A stretch of 64,000 nucleotides of DNA from Quatrionicoccus australiensis. Its GTDB lineage: Bacteria > Pseudomonadota > Gammaproteobacteria > Burkholderiales > Rhodocyclaceae. The notes under the pieces were generated by a model that searched no databases, was not told the DNA's origin, and saw only the letters and a list, made by a program, of their open reading frames with translations. Below are positions 7,582 to 16,484 of the stretch, piece by piece. The translations under genes were made by a program, and so were the position numbers. Positions within the stretch are counted from its first letter, which is position 1. Each line of letters opens with the position of its first letter. Location of the stretch: contig NZ_CP075188.1 of assembly GCF_020510525.1 (NCBI RefSeq), positions 2,790,001 through 2,854,000 of the forward strand, in the 5' to 3' direction.

Positions 7582-10182
7582 ATGCGCAATGCGGCAAACC
7601 GCTCGACCCACTGGCCCGGCGTGAAAGCCATCCTGCTGCTGATCGTCATCTGGACAATTCTCGTGCTCTCCTCGCTGCTCACCCAGCGCGAACAACTGAA
7701 CCGGACGGCGAACGCCCTCGCCCGCATCGATGCCGTTGCCAACCTCAAGAAAGACATGTCGATCCGCAAGTGGGCATCGAGTGTCGGCGGTGTCTTCATC
7801 CGCGAGGCACACCTGCGCCCCTTCAACTCACTGGAGGAAGCCGAGCACGTTTTCGTCGCCCAGGCCAATGGCGAATACCTGCGCCTGGTTTCCGTGACGC
7901 CCATGCATCTGCTGCTCGCCATCCAGGAAACCAGCAACAGCGCCTTCGGCGGGCGCGAACGGCTGACCTCGAAGCAGTTGCGCAATGTCGAAAACGCCCC
8001 CGACGACTGGGAGTCAAGTGCGCTGGAGGCGCTGAGCAAAGGTTCCGAGCTGGTCACCGAATCGGTGCCGGCCAAGGGCTCGCACGGCCTGATGCGGGCG
8101 ATGATCCCGATGCGCATGGAAAAGGAATGCCTGGAATGTCACCGCGACACCCTGGTACCGGTGGGCGGCCTGCGTGGCGGCGCGACCATCTCGATCAATC
8201 TGAACGCTTACCGCACCGCTCAGGAGCCCACCTGGCATGCCATCCAGCTCTGGCACTTTGGCATCTGGATCATCGGTCTGGCCGGCTTTCTGAGTTTTGG
8301 CTACCTGGCCCGCCGGCGCAATATCGAGAGAACCCGGCTCGATGAGGAGCGCCACGAAAACGAGATGGCCTTCGGCGCCATGGCCGAAGGTGCCGTGATT
8401 ACCGACGCCAACGGCAGCATCCTCTGGGTCAATGATGCCTTCTGCCGGATCAGCGGCTACAAGCGTGACGAAGTGATTCACCAGAACCCGCGCCTGCTCA
8501 AGTCGGGCCGGCACGACGCTGCCTTTTACCAGCAGTTGTGGGCCCAATTGACGGAAAAAGGCCACTGGCGCGGTGAACTCTGGAATCAGCGCAAATCCGG
8601 CGAGATCTTTCCCGAGGAAATCTCGATCCAGGCCCTGAAAGGGCCGGATGGCCGGATACGCCGCTTCATCTCGATCTTTTCCGACATCACCGAGCGCAAG
8701 CGTATCGAGCAGGAATTGCAGAACTACCGCGAAGACCTCGAGGAGCAGGTCCGCAAGCGCACCGAGGAACTGACCGAGGCACGCGATGCGGCCGAGGCGG
8801 CGAATCGCTCGAAATCGACCTTCCTCGCCAACATGAGCCACGAACTGCGCACCCCGCTCAATGCCGTGATCGGCTTTTCGCAGCTGATGGAAAAAGACCC
8901 GGCCCTGGCCGACCTGCAGCGCCGCCACGTCGAAATCATCAACCACTCCGGCAATCACCTGCTGACCCTGATCAACGACGTCCTGGAACTATCCAAGATC
9001 GAGTCGGGCAAGATGGAGATGCACCAGGAAGAAATCGATCCGGCCAGCCTGCTCGAACAAGTCGTCGGCATGATGCGCCTGCGTGCCGAACAGGCCGGGC
9101 TGGCGCTGCATCTCGAGGCTGCCGACCTGCCGGCAACGGTCATCCTCGACCCATTGATGCTGCGCCAGGTCTTGCTCAACCTGCTGTCGAACGCGATCAA
9201 ATTCACCCCGCACGGCAAGGTGGCCCTGAGCGTGCACAGCACCAGACTGGATGACGTTCGGGTACGCTTGTCTTTCAGCGTGCGCGACACCGGCATCGGC
9301 ATCCGCCCCGAGGATCAGGAACGCATTTTCCGCCCCTTCGAACAGGCCGGGGTGCCACAACAAGGCGGCACCGGCCTCGGCCTGAGCATCAGCCGGCAAT
9401 ACGTGGCAATGATGGGCGGCGAACTGGCGCTTGAATCGACGCCGGACGTGGGTTCCTCTTTCAGTTTCGCGCTGGCGGTAAGCGCCGGCAAGCAAGCCCT
9501 GAGCACCCCGCCGAAAGGGCGTGTCGTCGCACTCGAAGCGGCGCAGCAGGGGCACCACGTTCTGGTGGTGGATGACATTCCCGAATCCCGCCTGCTCGTG
9601 CGCTCGCTGATCGAACCGCTGGGTTTCCGGGTCAGCGAAGCCGCCAGCGTTGGCGAGACGAAGAGTGCCATGCGGAGCGAGCTGCCCGACCTCGTCTTCA
9701 TGGACTGGTTTCTGCCCGACGGGAACGGTCTGGATGCCATCCGGCACATTTGCAGCACGCACGGACCAGCCCGGCCGCGCATCGTCATGCTGACTGCCAA
9801 CGCCCTCGAACAAAGCCGCGAAGCCGCACTTGCCGCCGGTGCGGATGACTTCCTGAGCAAGCCTTACGAGGAAGACGAACTCTATGCGACACTGGAAAGG
9901 CAGCTCGCCATTCATTTCACCCGTCGGCAGACGCAAACCGAGCCGGCAACATTCGGCAGCGCCGGCGAGATTTCCGCCGCCGACCTGCTTGCCCTGCCGC
10001 CCGAAATTCGCGCCCGCCTGGCCCAGGCTGCCATTTCACTGAACCCGGAACAGATCGCCACGGCCTTGCGCGAACTCGCCGGCGACTATCCGGAACTGGC
10101 CAGGGGACTGGGCGAATTCTCTGATACCCGCCGCTACCAGCGCCTCTGGCAGGTGCTCGGCATACTCGACAACGAGGAATGA
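7582..10182 (+). CDS. Heme-c-binding hybrid histidine kinase (DUF3365-PAS-HisKA-HATPase-REC)
   Basis: 866 residues. TM helices at about 16-34 and 224-244 enclose a periplasmic DUF3365/Tll0287-like sensor. This holds a CLECH motif at 183-187, so a covalently bound c-type heme is expected, sensing redox state or a gas. Then come a PAS domain (about 258-375), HisKA with His420 in SHELRTPLN, a HATPase domain (NLLSNAIKFT, DTGIGI, GGTGLGL) and a receiver with Asp708 (FMDWFLPDGNG). A tail of about 95 residues ends the protein. AAGGGAC precedes the start. The stop overlaps the next gene's ATG, so the three signalling genes form one translationally coupled unit. The signal is inferred, not shown. Confidence 0.9.
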   Translation: MRNAANRSTHWPGVKAILLLIVIWTILVLSSLLTQREQLNRTANALARIDAVANLKKDMSIRKWASSVGGVFIREAHLRPFNSLEEAEHVFVAQANGEYLRLVSVTPMHLLLAIQETSNSAFGGRERLTSKQLRNVENAPDDWESSALEALSKGSELVTESVPAKGSHGLMRAMIPMRMEKECLECHRDTLVPVGGLRGGATISINLNAYRTAQEPTWHAIQLWHFGIWIIGLAGFLSFGYLARRRNIERTRLDEERHENEMAFGAMAEGAVITDANGSILWVNDAFCRISGYKRDEVIHQNPRLLKSGRHDAAFYQQLWAQLTEKGHWRGELWNQRKSGEIFPEEISIQALKGPDGRIRRFISIFSDITERKRIEQELQNYREDLEEQVRKRTEELTEARDAAEAANRSKSTFLANMSHELRTPLNAVIGFSQLMEKDPALADLQRRHVEIINHSGNHLLTLINDVLELSKIESGKMEMHQEEIDPASLLEQVVGMMRLRAEQAGLALHLEAADLPATVILDPLMLRQVLLNLLSNAIKFTPHGKVALSVHSTRLDDVRVRLSFSVRDTGIGIRPEDQERIFRPFEQAGVPQQGGTGLGLSISRQYVAMMGGELALESTPDVGSSFSFALAVSAGKQALSTPPKGRVVALEAAQQGHHVLVVDDIPESRLLVRSLIEPLGFRVSEAASVGETKSAMRSELPDLVFMDWFLPDGNGLDAIRHICSTHGPARPRIVMLTANALEQSREAALAAGADDFLSKPYEEDELYATLERQLAIHFTRRQTQTEPATFGSAGEISAADLLALPPEIRARLAQAAISLNPEQIATALRELAGDYPELARGLGEFSDTRRYQRLWQVLGILDNEE

Positions 10183-11312
10183 GCATGCAAAACACGTCGA
10201 CCGCCCGCACCGAAGTGATGATTGTCGAAGACACCTCGGCCTCGCTCGAACTGCTCTGCGAACTGCTGACCCAGGCCGGCTACGCCGTGCGCCCGGCCCC
10301 GGAGGGTGCGATGGCGCTGCGTTCGGCCCAGGCCAAGCCGCCGGAACTGATCCTGCTCGACATCCGCATGCCCGGCATCGACGGTTTTGAAGTCTGCCGT
10401 CGCCTGAAAAGCGACGCACGCACGCGCGACATTCCGGTCATTTTCCTTTCCGCACTGCGCGACGAGGCCGATACCCTGCGCGGTTTTGCGCTCGGTGCCG
10501 TCGATTTCATCGCCAAGCCCTACCGGCCCGAGGAAGTGCTGGCCCGGGTGCGCACCCATGCCGAGTTGCGCCGCCTGCAGAGCGGCCTCGAAGAGCGCGT
10601 CAAGGAACGTACCGCCCAGTTGCTCGAAGCCCAGGCCCGGCTGATCGAATCGCAAAGCCGCCTGCAGGAACTGGCCGGCTTCCTGCAGGGCGTGCGCGAG
10701 GAGGAGCGCACCCGCATCGCGCGCGAACTGCACGACGAACTCGGCCAGACGCTGACCTCGCTGCGCATCGATCTCGGCTGGTTGCGCAATCAAAGTGAAA
10801 AACTCGGTGTACAGGCGGTCGACCGGGCGAACGGCGCCTATATCCTGGTCGAGCGCACCATCGACACGCTGCGCCGGATCTCGGAAGGTCTGCGCCCCGG
10901 CATGCTCGACGTGCTCGGACTGGCCGCCGCCGTCGAGCACCACGTCACGCAATTCGAGGAGCGCACCGGCATCGCCTGCCGGCTGCACATGAACCGCGAG
11001 GAATTCAGCCTCGGCGGCGAGCTCGCCATCGCCATTTTCCGCCTCGTCCAGGAGGCGCTGACCAATGTCCTGCGCCATGCCGCGGCCGGCCAGTTGAGTA
11101 TCGAGATCAACGACGCCGAGGACAGCATCCAGGTCTGCATCGAGGATGATGGCCAGGGCTTTCTGCCCGACCAGGGCAAGAAGACCTTCGGCCTGCTCGG
11201 CATGCAGGAGCGCGTCAAGATGCTCGGCGGCCACCTGACCATCGCCAGTCAACCCGGCCGGGGTTGCCGGATTGACGCCACTTTTCCGAAACCGGGAGAT
11301 GCTGCAACATGA
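10179..11312 (+). CDS. Receiver - HisKA_3 histidine kinase fusion
   Basis: 377 residues, cytosolic. An N-terminal receiver (Asp61 in LLDIRMPGIDG) joins through a coiled coil to a NarX/DesK-type kinase. The kinase has H-box His185 in ARELHDELGQT, N-box QEALTNVLRHA, then DDGQGF and GLLGMQERV. It lacks its own sensor domain, so its activity is presumably set by phosphorylation of the receiver, for example by the hybrid kinase just upstream. It overlaps that gene by 4 bp and the NarL-type regulator by 4 bp. An alternative ATG lies at 10185. Confidence 0.9.
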   Translation: MSMQNTSTARTEVMIVEDTSASLELLCELLTQAGYAVRPAPEGAMALRSAQAKPPELILLDIRMPGIDGFEVCRRLKSDARTRDIPVIFLSALRDEADTLRGFALGAVDFIAKPYRPEEVLARVRTHAELRRLQSGLEERVKERTAQLLEAQARLIESQSRLQELAGFLQGVREEERTRIARELHDELGQTLTSLRIDLGWLRNQSEKLGVQAVDRANGAYILVERTIDTLRRISEGLRPGMLDVLGLAAAVEHHVTQFEERTGIACRLHMNREEFSLGGELAIAIFRLVQEALTNVLRHAAAGQLSIEINDAEDSIQVCIEDDGQGFLPDQGKKTFGLLGMQERVKMLGGHLTIASQPGRGCRIDATFPKPGDAAT

Positions 11313-11965
11313 TCCGCATCCTGATTGCCGACGACCACGACATCCTGCGTGCCGGCCTCAAGCACATCCTGCACGATACCGGCGACATCGTCGTTGCCGG
11401 CGAGGCCTGCGACGGGCACCAGGCGCTCAGCCTGGTGCGCACCGGGCAATGGGACGCCCTGGTACTCGACCTGTCGATGCCGGGCAAGAGCGGCATCGAA
11501 CTGATCAAGCAGATCAAGGGCGAGTTTCCCCGCCTGCCCATCCTGATCCTCAGCATGCACAAGGAAGATCTCTACGCCGTCCGCGCGCTGAAAGCCGGCG
11601 CCTCCGGCTACCTGTGCAAGGACAGCGCCGAGGCCCTGCTCGCCCAGGCCATCCGCAAGGTGGTTGGCGGCGGCCTCTTCGTCAACCAGGCAGTGGCGGA
11701 AAAGCTCGCCATGGACATGTTGACCGGTGCCGGCAACGGCGCGCCGCACAGCCGGCTGACCGACCGCGAATACCAGGTCTTCATGCTGCTGGCGCGCGGC
11801 CTGGGCGTTACCGACATCGGCCGCGAGCTCAATCTCAGCGTCAAGACGATCAGTACGCACAAGACGCGCATCCAGGAAAAGATGAATCTCGCCAACACGG
11901 CCGACCTCATCCATTACGCCATCCGCCACCAGCTGATCGGCGGCCCCGACGGGCTCGATGCCTGA
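11309..11965 (+). CDS. NarL/FixJ-family response regulator
   Basis: 218 residues. Receiver domain with Asp54 (VLDLSMPGKSG) and a LuxR-type helix-turn-helix at about 150-210 (LTDREYQVFMLLARGLGVTD; LSVKTISTHKTRI). HisKA_3 kinases usually phosphorylate this class, and the REC-kinase gene directly upstream overlaps it by ATGA. It is the likely output of the operon. The palindrome TAGGAATATTCCTA lies 12 bp past its stop, in front of the Crp-type gene, and is a candidate binding site. Confidence 0.92.
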   Translation: MIRILIADDHDILRAGLKHILHDTGDIVVAGEACDGHQALSLVRTGQWDALVLDLSMPGKSGIELIKQIKGEFPRLPILILSMHKEDLYAVRALKAGASGYLCKDSAEALLAQAIRKVVGGGLFVNQAVAEKLAMDMLTGAGNGAPHSRLTDREYQVFMLLARGLGVTDIGRELNLSVKTISTHKTRIQEKMNLANTADLIHYAIRHQLIGGPDGLDA

Positions 11966-11977
11966 GCGGCGCCGCCC

Positions 11978-11991
11978 TAGGAATATTCCTA
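11978..11991. promoter_or_regulatory. Perfect 14-bp palindrome TAGGAATATTCCTA, putative operator
   Basis: A 14-bp perfect dyad in the gap between the response regulator and the Crp-type gene. A second half-site, ATTCCTA, lies at 12007-12013, so the centres are about 22 bp apart (two helical turns). The AT-rich core stands out in GC-rich surroundings. Dimeric LuxR-type regulators bind sites of this kind; which protein binds is inference. Confidence 0.5.
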
Positions 11992-12116
11992 CCCGCAATC
12001 GATGTTATTCCTAGGCAACAATCAGGGGATGTCTGCTGCCGGCAGCGCCGGGCCAAACCTACACTGACTCCATCGCAGCGACCATCAGACTGCGGTCAGG
12101 AATCAGGAGAATCACC

Positions 12117-12929
12117 ATGGCCCCGTTCATTTCACGTTACGCATGCGCCCGCGTCGATCCGGCAATCCCGGACGGCATCGTCACGCAACTGGCCGCCCTG
12201 CCCCTGTTCAGCCCCCTGTCGGCGCTCGAACTGGAGCGCATCGCCGCTTCCGCGCGCAACCTCCAGGCCGGCAAGGGAGAAATCCTCTTTCACAAGGGCG
12301 ATCCCTGCCACGGCTTCTATCTGATCGTTTCCGGCAAGGTCAAATTGCTCTTCAACTCACTGGGCGGCAGCGAGAAAGTCATCGAAATCCTGATGCCGGG
12401 GCAGAGTTTCGGCGAATCGGCGATGTTCATGGACCAGCCCTACCCGCTCAGCGCCCAGGCCCTGAGCGATGCGAGCTTCATCTACATCACCAAGACATCG
12501 GTGTTGCAGGCGCTGGAAACAAATGCCCAACTCGCCCGGCAGCTGATCACCTGCCTGTCGAGCAACCTGCATCAGCTTTTCCAGAACCAGGAATTCAATG
12601 GCATGCGCTCGGGCAAGCAGCGCATTGTCGATTACATCCTGCGCCAGATGAAGCCGGCCGCCGTCCTGAGCACAGTGCCGGTCGTCATCCTGCCGGCGAG
12701 CAAGGGAACCATTGCTTCGCATCTGGGCATCACGGCCGAACACTTTTCGCGCATCCTGCACGAACTGGTCGAGCATGAACTGATCACGGTCTACGGCAAG
12801 AAAATCGAGATTCTCGATCTGGCGCAGCTACGCGCCGTGCTCGACAGCCAGGGCGAGCGCGAGCATGCGCCAGCAGCGCCCTGCCGCCTGGTGAAAACCA
12901 CGCCAGCCGCGCACGCCGGTCGCTCCTGA
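12117..12929 (+). CDS. Crp/Fnr-family transcription regulator (Dnr-like)
   Basis: 270 residues. A cyclic-nucleotide-binding-type beta barrel covers about 30-145, then the dimer helix and a winged HTH with recognition helix ITAEHFSRIL. The E208-xx-S-R212 pattern is that of Fnr/Dnr proteins that read TTGAT half-sites. The four N-terminal cysteines of Fnr are missing, so an iron-sulfur oxygen sensor is unlikely; a Dnr-type NO/heme sensor fits better. AGGAGAATCACC precedes the ATG. It lies next to the nos operon. Fnr/Dnr-like boxes at 24392 and 25386 are plausible targets. Confidence 0.85.
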   Translation: MAPFISRYACARVDPAIPDGIVTQLAALPLFSPLSALELERIAASARNLQAGKGEILFHKGDPCHGFYLIVSGKVKLLFNSLGGSEKVIEILMPGQSFGESAMFMDQPYPLSAQALSDASFIYITKTSVLQALETNAQLARQLITCLSSNLHQLFQNQEFNGMRSGKQRIVDYILRQMKPAAVLSTVPVVILPASKGTIASHLGITAEHFSRILHELVEHELITVYGKKIEILDLAQLRAVLDSQGEREHAPAAPCRLVKTTPAAHAGRS

Positions 12930-12931
12930 AA

Positions 12932-13678
12932 TCACCAGCCTGCCGCTGCCGGCGGCTTCTCGCCGAAATGCAGGCAGGCAATCCCGAACGACAGGTTTTC
13001 CCAGCGCACATTGATCAAGCCGGCTGCGCCGACCAGTGCGGCAAACTCCGCCTGGTCGGGAAAGCGCCGGATCGATTCGACCAGGTACTGGTAGGCGATC
13101 GGCTGGCCGGCCACGGCCGCCCCGAGACGGGGAATCACCAGCCAGGAATAGAGATCGTAGAAGGGTGCCAGCCAGCGCACCGGGCGCGAGAACTCGAGAC
13201 AGACGAAATGCCCGCCCGGTTTCAGCACGCGCTGGATTTCGGCCAGCGCCTGACTGAGCCGGGTCGCGTTGCGCAGCCCGAAGGAAACGGTGAGCAGATC
13301 AACGCTGTTGGCGGCAAAGGGCAGCGCTTCGGCCTCGCCGGCCAGCCAGTTGAGTGCGACACCGCCTTGCGCCCGACCGGCCGCCATCATCGCCAGGCTG
13401 GGGTCGCAGACGGTGACAATGCGTTCACCATCGGCGAGCAGGCGCGCCACGTCACCGGTACCGCCGGCGAGGTCGACGACCTGCCCGGTGATGCCGGCGC
13501 AACGGCGGCGCAGGCAGCGCTTCCACAGGCGGTGGATGCCGAAGCTCATCAGGTCGTTCATCAGGTCGTAGCGCGGCGCGACGACTTCGAAGACTTCGCG
13601 GATGCGCGCCCGGCGTTCGTCGGTGACGACCGGCTGACGGCCGAAGCTGTGTTCGAGCGGATCAATGCTTTCCGGCAT
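12932..13678 (-). CDS. ubiE: UbiE/MenG-type quinone methyltransferase
   Basis: 248 residues. The class I SAM motif DLAGGTGDVA is at 69-78. UbiE signatures VFEVVAPRYDLMNDLMSFGIHRLWK (about 29-53) and LLTVSFGLRNAT with LKPGGHFVCLEFSRP are present. The family C-methylates demethylmenaquinone (MenG) or the benzoquinol ring of ubiquinone. It starts 2 bp after the TlpA-like gene's stop and is the last gene of the nos operon, an unusual place for a housekeeping ubiE. With menA at 27950 a menaquinone role is plausible; substrate choice cannot be read from sequence. Confidence 0.85.
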   Translation of the reverse strand: MPESIDPLEHSFGRQPVVTDERRARIREVFEVVAPRYDLMNDLMSFGIHRLWKRCLRRRCAGITGQVVDLAGGTGDVARLLADGERIVTVCDPSLAMMAAGRAQGGVALNWLAGEAEALPFAANSVDLLTVSFGLRNATRLSQALAEIQRVLKPGGHFVCLEFSRPVRWLAPFYDLYSWLVIPRLGAAVAGQPIAYQYLVESIRRFPDQAEFAALVGAAGLINVRWENLSFGIACLHFGEKPPAAAGW

Positions 13679-13680
13679 GG

Positions 13681-14172
13681 CTACTTGAGCAGCGCTTCGG
13701 CGAGGGCGGTCAGCTCGGTCGGACTGATCCGCCCGGCGCGCGCAAGAATGACCCTGCCGCTGCGGTCGACCGCCACGGTGAAGGGCAAGCCCATCACCTT
13801 GTCGCCGAGCGCCTGCATCAATTCCAGGCCCTGCGTCTTGCCGATCAGGACGCGGTAGTCCATCTCGTAGGCCTTGGCGAACTCGCGCACCGGATCGGCC
13901 TGGTCTTCGATGCCGATGCCGAGCACGACCAGCCCCTTACCCCTGTACTGGCGGTCGACCTTGGCAAAATCGGGAATTTCGGCGCGGCAGGGGCCGCACC
14001 AGCGCGCCCAGAAATTGACGATGAGCGGCCTGCCCTGCCACTGGCGCAAGGCCTGCGGCTGGCCGGCGAGATCATTGAAAGTGGTCGCGAAGAGCGGATT
14101 GCCCGGCGTCGGCTCGGCCAGCGCCAGGGCAGCCCAGCCAAGCAGGGCGAACAGCGCCAGGCGGTATTTCAT
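13681..14172 (-). CDS. TlpA-like periplasmic thiol-disulfide protein
   Basis: 163 residues: a Sec signal peptide (about 1-19), then a thioredoxin fold of the TlpA/ResA group. WCGPC is at 58-62 (FWARWCGPCRAEIPDF) and a cis-Pro loop MGLPFT follows. It probably keeps periplasmic cysteines reduced, for example in apo-cytochromes c or in the CuA-site and chaperone cysteines of the nos system. The ATGA overlap with nosY places it in the nos operon. Its exact client is inferred. Confidence 0.85.
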   Translation of the reverse strand: MKYRLALFALLGWAALALAEPTPGNPLFATTFNDLAGQPQALRQWQGRPLIVNFWARWCGPCRAEIPDFAKVDRQYRGKGLVVLGIGIEDQADPVREFAKAYEMDYRVLIGKTQGLELMQALGDKVMGLPFTVAVDRSGRVILARAGRISPTELTALAEALLK

Positions 14173-14996
14173 GGCAGGTCGCCCCGCTTGAACACGAAGT
14201 AGCCGGCACAGGCGCTGAGCAGGCCGATCAGTGTCGGATAGACCAGCGCGAACAGGCGGAAGCCCTCGGCGCCGAACAGGTCGAGCACGACGTAGGCGGA
14301 CGGCCCGAGCACGATCAGTTGCGGGTCAAACATGGCAAGCGCCGCGGTGCGGAAGACCTGCAGCGGATTGAGCAGGGCGAGCATGACGGCGACTTCGGGC
14401 GCCACCTTGCCCTGGATCATGACGCCGAGCAGGATCAGATCGAGGAAGAGGAGCAGGCCGAGCCAGACCATGAAGGCAGCGCCCTGCGCCATGTCGGTAC
14501 TGCGCGCCAGGGCCGAGATCAGCATGCCGATGCCGAGGAAGCAGGCCGACATCACGGCGAGCAAGGCGCTGTAGTAGCCGAAGATCGCCCAGGGCACCTC
14601 GATGCCCAGGATGGTCGCCCAACCGACCGCGGCCAGCATGGCGAGGAAGACCGGCGCGAAGACGACGATGTAGCGGCCGATGATCTTGCCCCAGAACCAC
14701 GCGAACAGCGACACCGGCAGCGACAGCAGGTATTCGAAGACGCCTGCCTCGCGGTCGCCGGCCACCGAGCGCACCGTGGTGATCAGCACGAAGATGGGCA
14801 GGATCGCCATGGTCAGCTGGATATAGGTGACGAGCAGGCGCGACAGGCCGATGAAGCCGAGCACACGCGACTCGGTCAGGCCGAACAGGAAGAGCAGCGC
14901 GACGATGCCGCCGAAGATCAGCGTGTAGATCTGGAACCAGCGCGCACGCAGGGATTCGACAATATCGAGCTTGGCGGTCAACCACAGTTGTTTCAT
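14169..14996 (-). CDS. nosY: NosY, ABC-transporter permease for nitrous-oxide reductase maturation
   Basis: 275 residues with about six membrane helices and the ABC-2 permease character of NosY (SVAGDREAGVFEYLLSLPVS motif region near 85-104). It forms the membrane part of the NosFY transporter that works with NosD to supply sulfur/copper for the CuZ centre. It is separated from nosL by about 95 bp that carry a short ATTCAGGA direct repeat (15010-15025). It overlaps the downstream tlpA-like gene by 4 bp. Confidence 0.9.
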   Translation of the reverse strand: MKQLWLTAKLDIVESLRARWFQIYTLIFGGIVALLFLFGLTESRVLGFIGLSRLLVTYIQLTMAILPIFVLITTVRSVAGDREAGVFEYLLSLPVSLFAWFWGKIIGRYIVVFAPVFLAMLAAVGWATILGIEVPWAIFGYYSALLAVMSACFLGIGMLISALARSTDMAQGAAFMVWLGLLLFLDLILLGVMIQGKVAPEVAVMLALLNPLQVFRTAALAMFDPQLIVLGPSAYVVLDLFGAEGFRLFALVYPTLIGLLSACAGYFVFKRGDLP

Positions 14997-15091
14997 TTGA
15001 GGATCCAGTATTCAGGATTCAGGAGCAAGTTGGCAGGGAAAGACGCGAGTGCAATGCTTACTAACATCTCAAATTCCTGACAACTACCAAC

Positions 15092-15580
15092 TTACTTTCC
15101 CTTGGCCAGCGTCAGCCGGCGCATTTCGTTGAAATCGACGCTGCCCGGCAGCGGACTGCCGACAGCGCCAAAGTTGTAAGCCATCGGCGACGACTTGGCG
15201 GCGTAGTGCACCTGGCGCGGATCGAACCAGCGCATCTCGTCGCGACTCGGGCTGTCGCTGTCGGCCACCCAGAGCCGGGTCGCCGCATCGGTCAGCCACG
15301 GGTACTGGCCCGCCTTGTCGCGCAGCCAGAACACCAGGCAACCGACATCGTCGAAGAAGAAGGCGGTGTTGTTCGGCCCGCCGACGATCTCGGCGGCGAA
15401 ACGCCGGTCCGAGATGACCATGCCGCAGCGGTGGCAGGTCGTGCGATCCCAGTGGATCTCGACCATGCCTTCCGGCCAGTTGCCCTTGCGACAACCGGAC
15501 AGCGCGGCAGCCAGCGGCGTCAGGAAAATGCCGCCGAGGGCGAGTCGACCGATGAAGTGACGACGTCCGGACTGGCACAC
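15092..15580 (-). CDS. nosL: NosL copper-chaperone lipoprotein
   Basis: 162 residues. The GTG at 15578-15580 is chosen: it lies just after the nosF stop, with GAGGCGAGGG ahead. It yields a lipoprotein signal ending LSGC (Cys30). The NosL metal motif CHRCGM (49-54) follows, then the conserved FFFDDVGCLVFW block. NosL delivers Cu(I) to NosZ in the periplasm. Translation directly behind nosF is expected. A longer in-frame start at 15688 would overlap nosF and hide the lipobox. Confidence 0.9.
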   Translation of the reverse strand: MCQSGRRHFIGRLALGGIFLTPLAAALSGCRKGNWPEGMVEIHWDRTTCHRCGMVISDRRFAAEIVGGPNNTAFFFDDVGCLVFWLRDKAGQYPWLTDAATRLWVADSDSPSRDEMRWFDPRQVHYAAKSSPMAYNFGAVGSPLPGSVDFNEMRRLTLAKGK

Positions 15581-15582
15581 GT

Positions 15583-16449
15583 TCAGGCCCTCGCCTCGGC
15601 CAGCGACAAGTCGCTGACCAGCGCCGTGTAGCGCGACACGATGCCGAGGAAACGCAGGCGATCCGGGCCGGCGATGGCGCCTTCCCAAACCAGGTTGTCG
15701 GCGCTGGCCGTGAATTTCCAGCCATCGAGTGCCTTGGCGAAGGCCGGCTCGAAGCGGCTCAGGGCGATGCGGCAGTCAAGCACCGCAGTCAGCGTCACGG
15801 CATCGGCGACCTTGTCATCGAGGACGATCTTGCCCATATCCATCTCGATCACCCGGTTGACCAGGGCCGAGACCTCGTCGAGGCGGTGGCTGGAGATGAT
15901 CATCGTCACCTCGTCCATACGTTCGGCGAGCAGATCAAAGAAGATCTTGCGCGCTTCCGGGTCGAGATTGGCGGCCGGCTCGTCCATGACCAGCACCTTG
16001 GCATCGCGGCCGAGCGCGATGGCGATCAGCAGCTTCTGCTTCATGCCGCCGGACAGGCGCACGAACTGGCGCGCCAAGATGCTTTCGAGATCGAGCCCGA
16101 GACGGCGGGCAATGGCGTGGATGCGCTGCGGATCGGTGCCGCACAGCGCCGCCGAGAATTCGATCAGCTGGCCGACCGGCATCTTGAGCGGCGGCGGCAG
16201 CTGCGGCACGAAGCCGATGTTGCCGAGCACCTCGGTGCGGTTCTGGCGCGGATCGAGGCCGGCGATGGCGACCGTGCCGTCGAAGGTGTATTCGCCGAGC
16301 AGGCAGCGGATCAGCGTCGTCTTGCCGGCGCCGTTCGAGCCGATCAGCGCGACACGCTCGCCGAGTCCGATGTCGAGGCTGATGCCGTCGAGGACGCGGG
16401 CGCGGCGGAAGGTCTTGGCCAGGTTGTTGAATTGGATCATGGGAGTCAT
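15583..16449 (-). CDS. nosF: NosF, ABC ATPase
   Basis: 288 residues. Walker A GSNGAGKTT at 37-45, signature LSGGM at 132-136, Walker B LVMDEP at 153-158 and an ISSHRLDEV switch region. It pairs with NosY as the ATPase of the periplasmic NosD maturation system. The ATG at 16449 is used; an ATG three codons later is equally possible, and neither has a clear ribosome-binding site. A GGTCGACC element lies between it and nosH. Confidence 0.92.
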   Translation of the reverse strand: MTPMIQFNNLAKTFRRARVLDGISLDIGLGERVALIGSNGAGKTTLIRCLLGEYTFDGTVAIAGLDPRQNRTEVLGNIGFVPQLPPPLKMPVGQLIEFSAALCGTDPQRIHAIARRLGLDLESILARQFVRLSGGMKQKLLIAIALGRDAKVLVMDEPAANLDPEARKIFFDLLAERMDEVTMIISSHRLDEVSALVNRVIEMDMGKIVLDDKVADAVTLTAVLDCRIALSRFEPAFAKALDGWKFTASADNLVWEGAIAGPDRLRFLGIVSRYTALVSDLSLAEARA

Positions 16450-16455
16450 CGAGTG

Positions 16456-16484
16456 AAAATGCCTGTTTTTATCGGGTCGACCGC
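16456..16484. repeat. GGTCGACC intergenic element, copy 3
   Basis: AAAATGCC and GTTTTTAT precede GGTCGACC (16475-16482), in the short gap between nosH and nosF. Only the left half of the pattern is well kept. It lies inside the nos operon, so it is unlikely to be a full terminator. Confidence 0.35.

Noticed and set aside
7348..7812. 154-residue minus-strand frame before the heme kinase
   Set aside because: Mostly antisense to the start of the kinase gene and without conserved features.
15001..15091. Short direct repeat ATTCAGGA between nosL and nosY as a possible mobile relic
   Set aside because: Only two 8-bp units and no inverted ends; too little to support an element.
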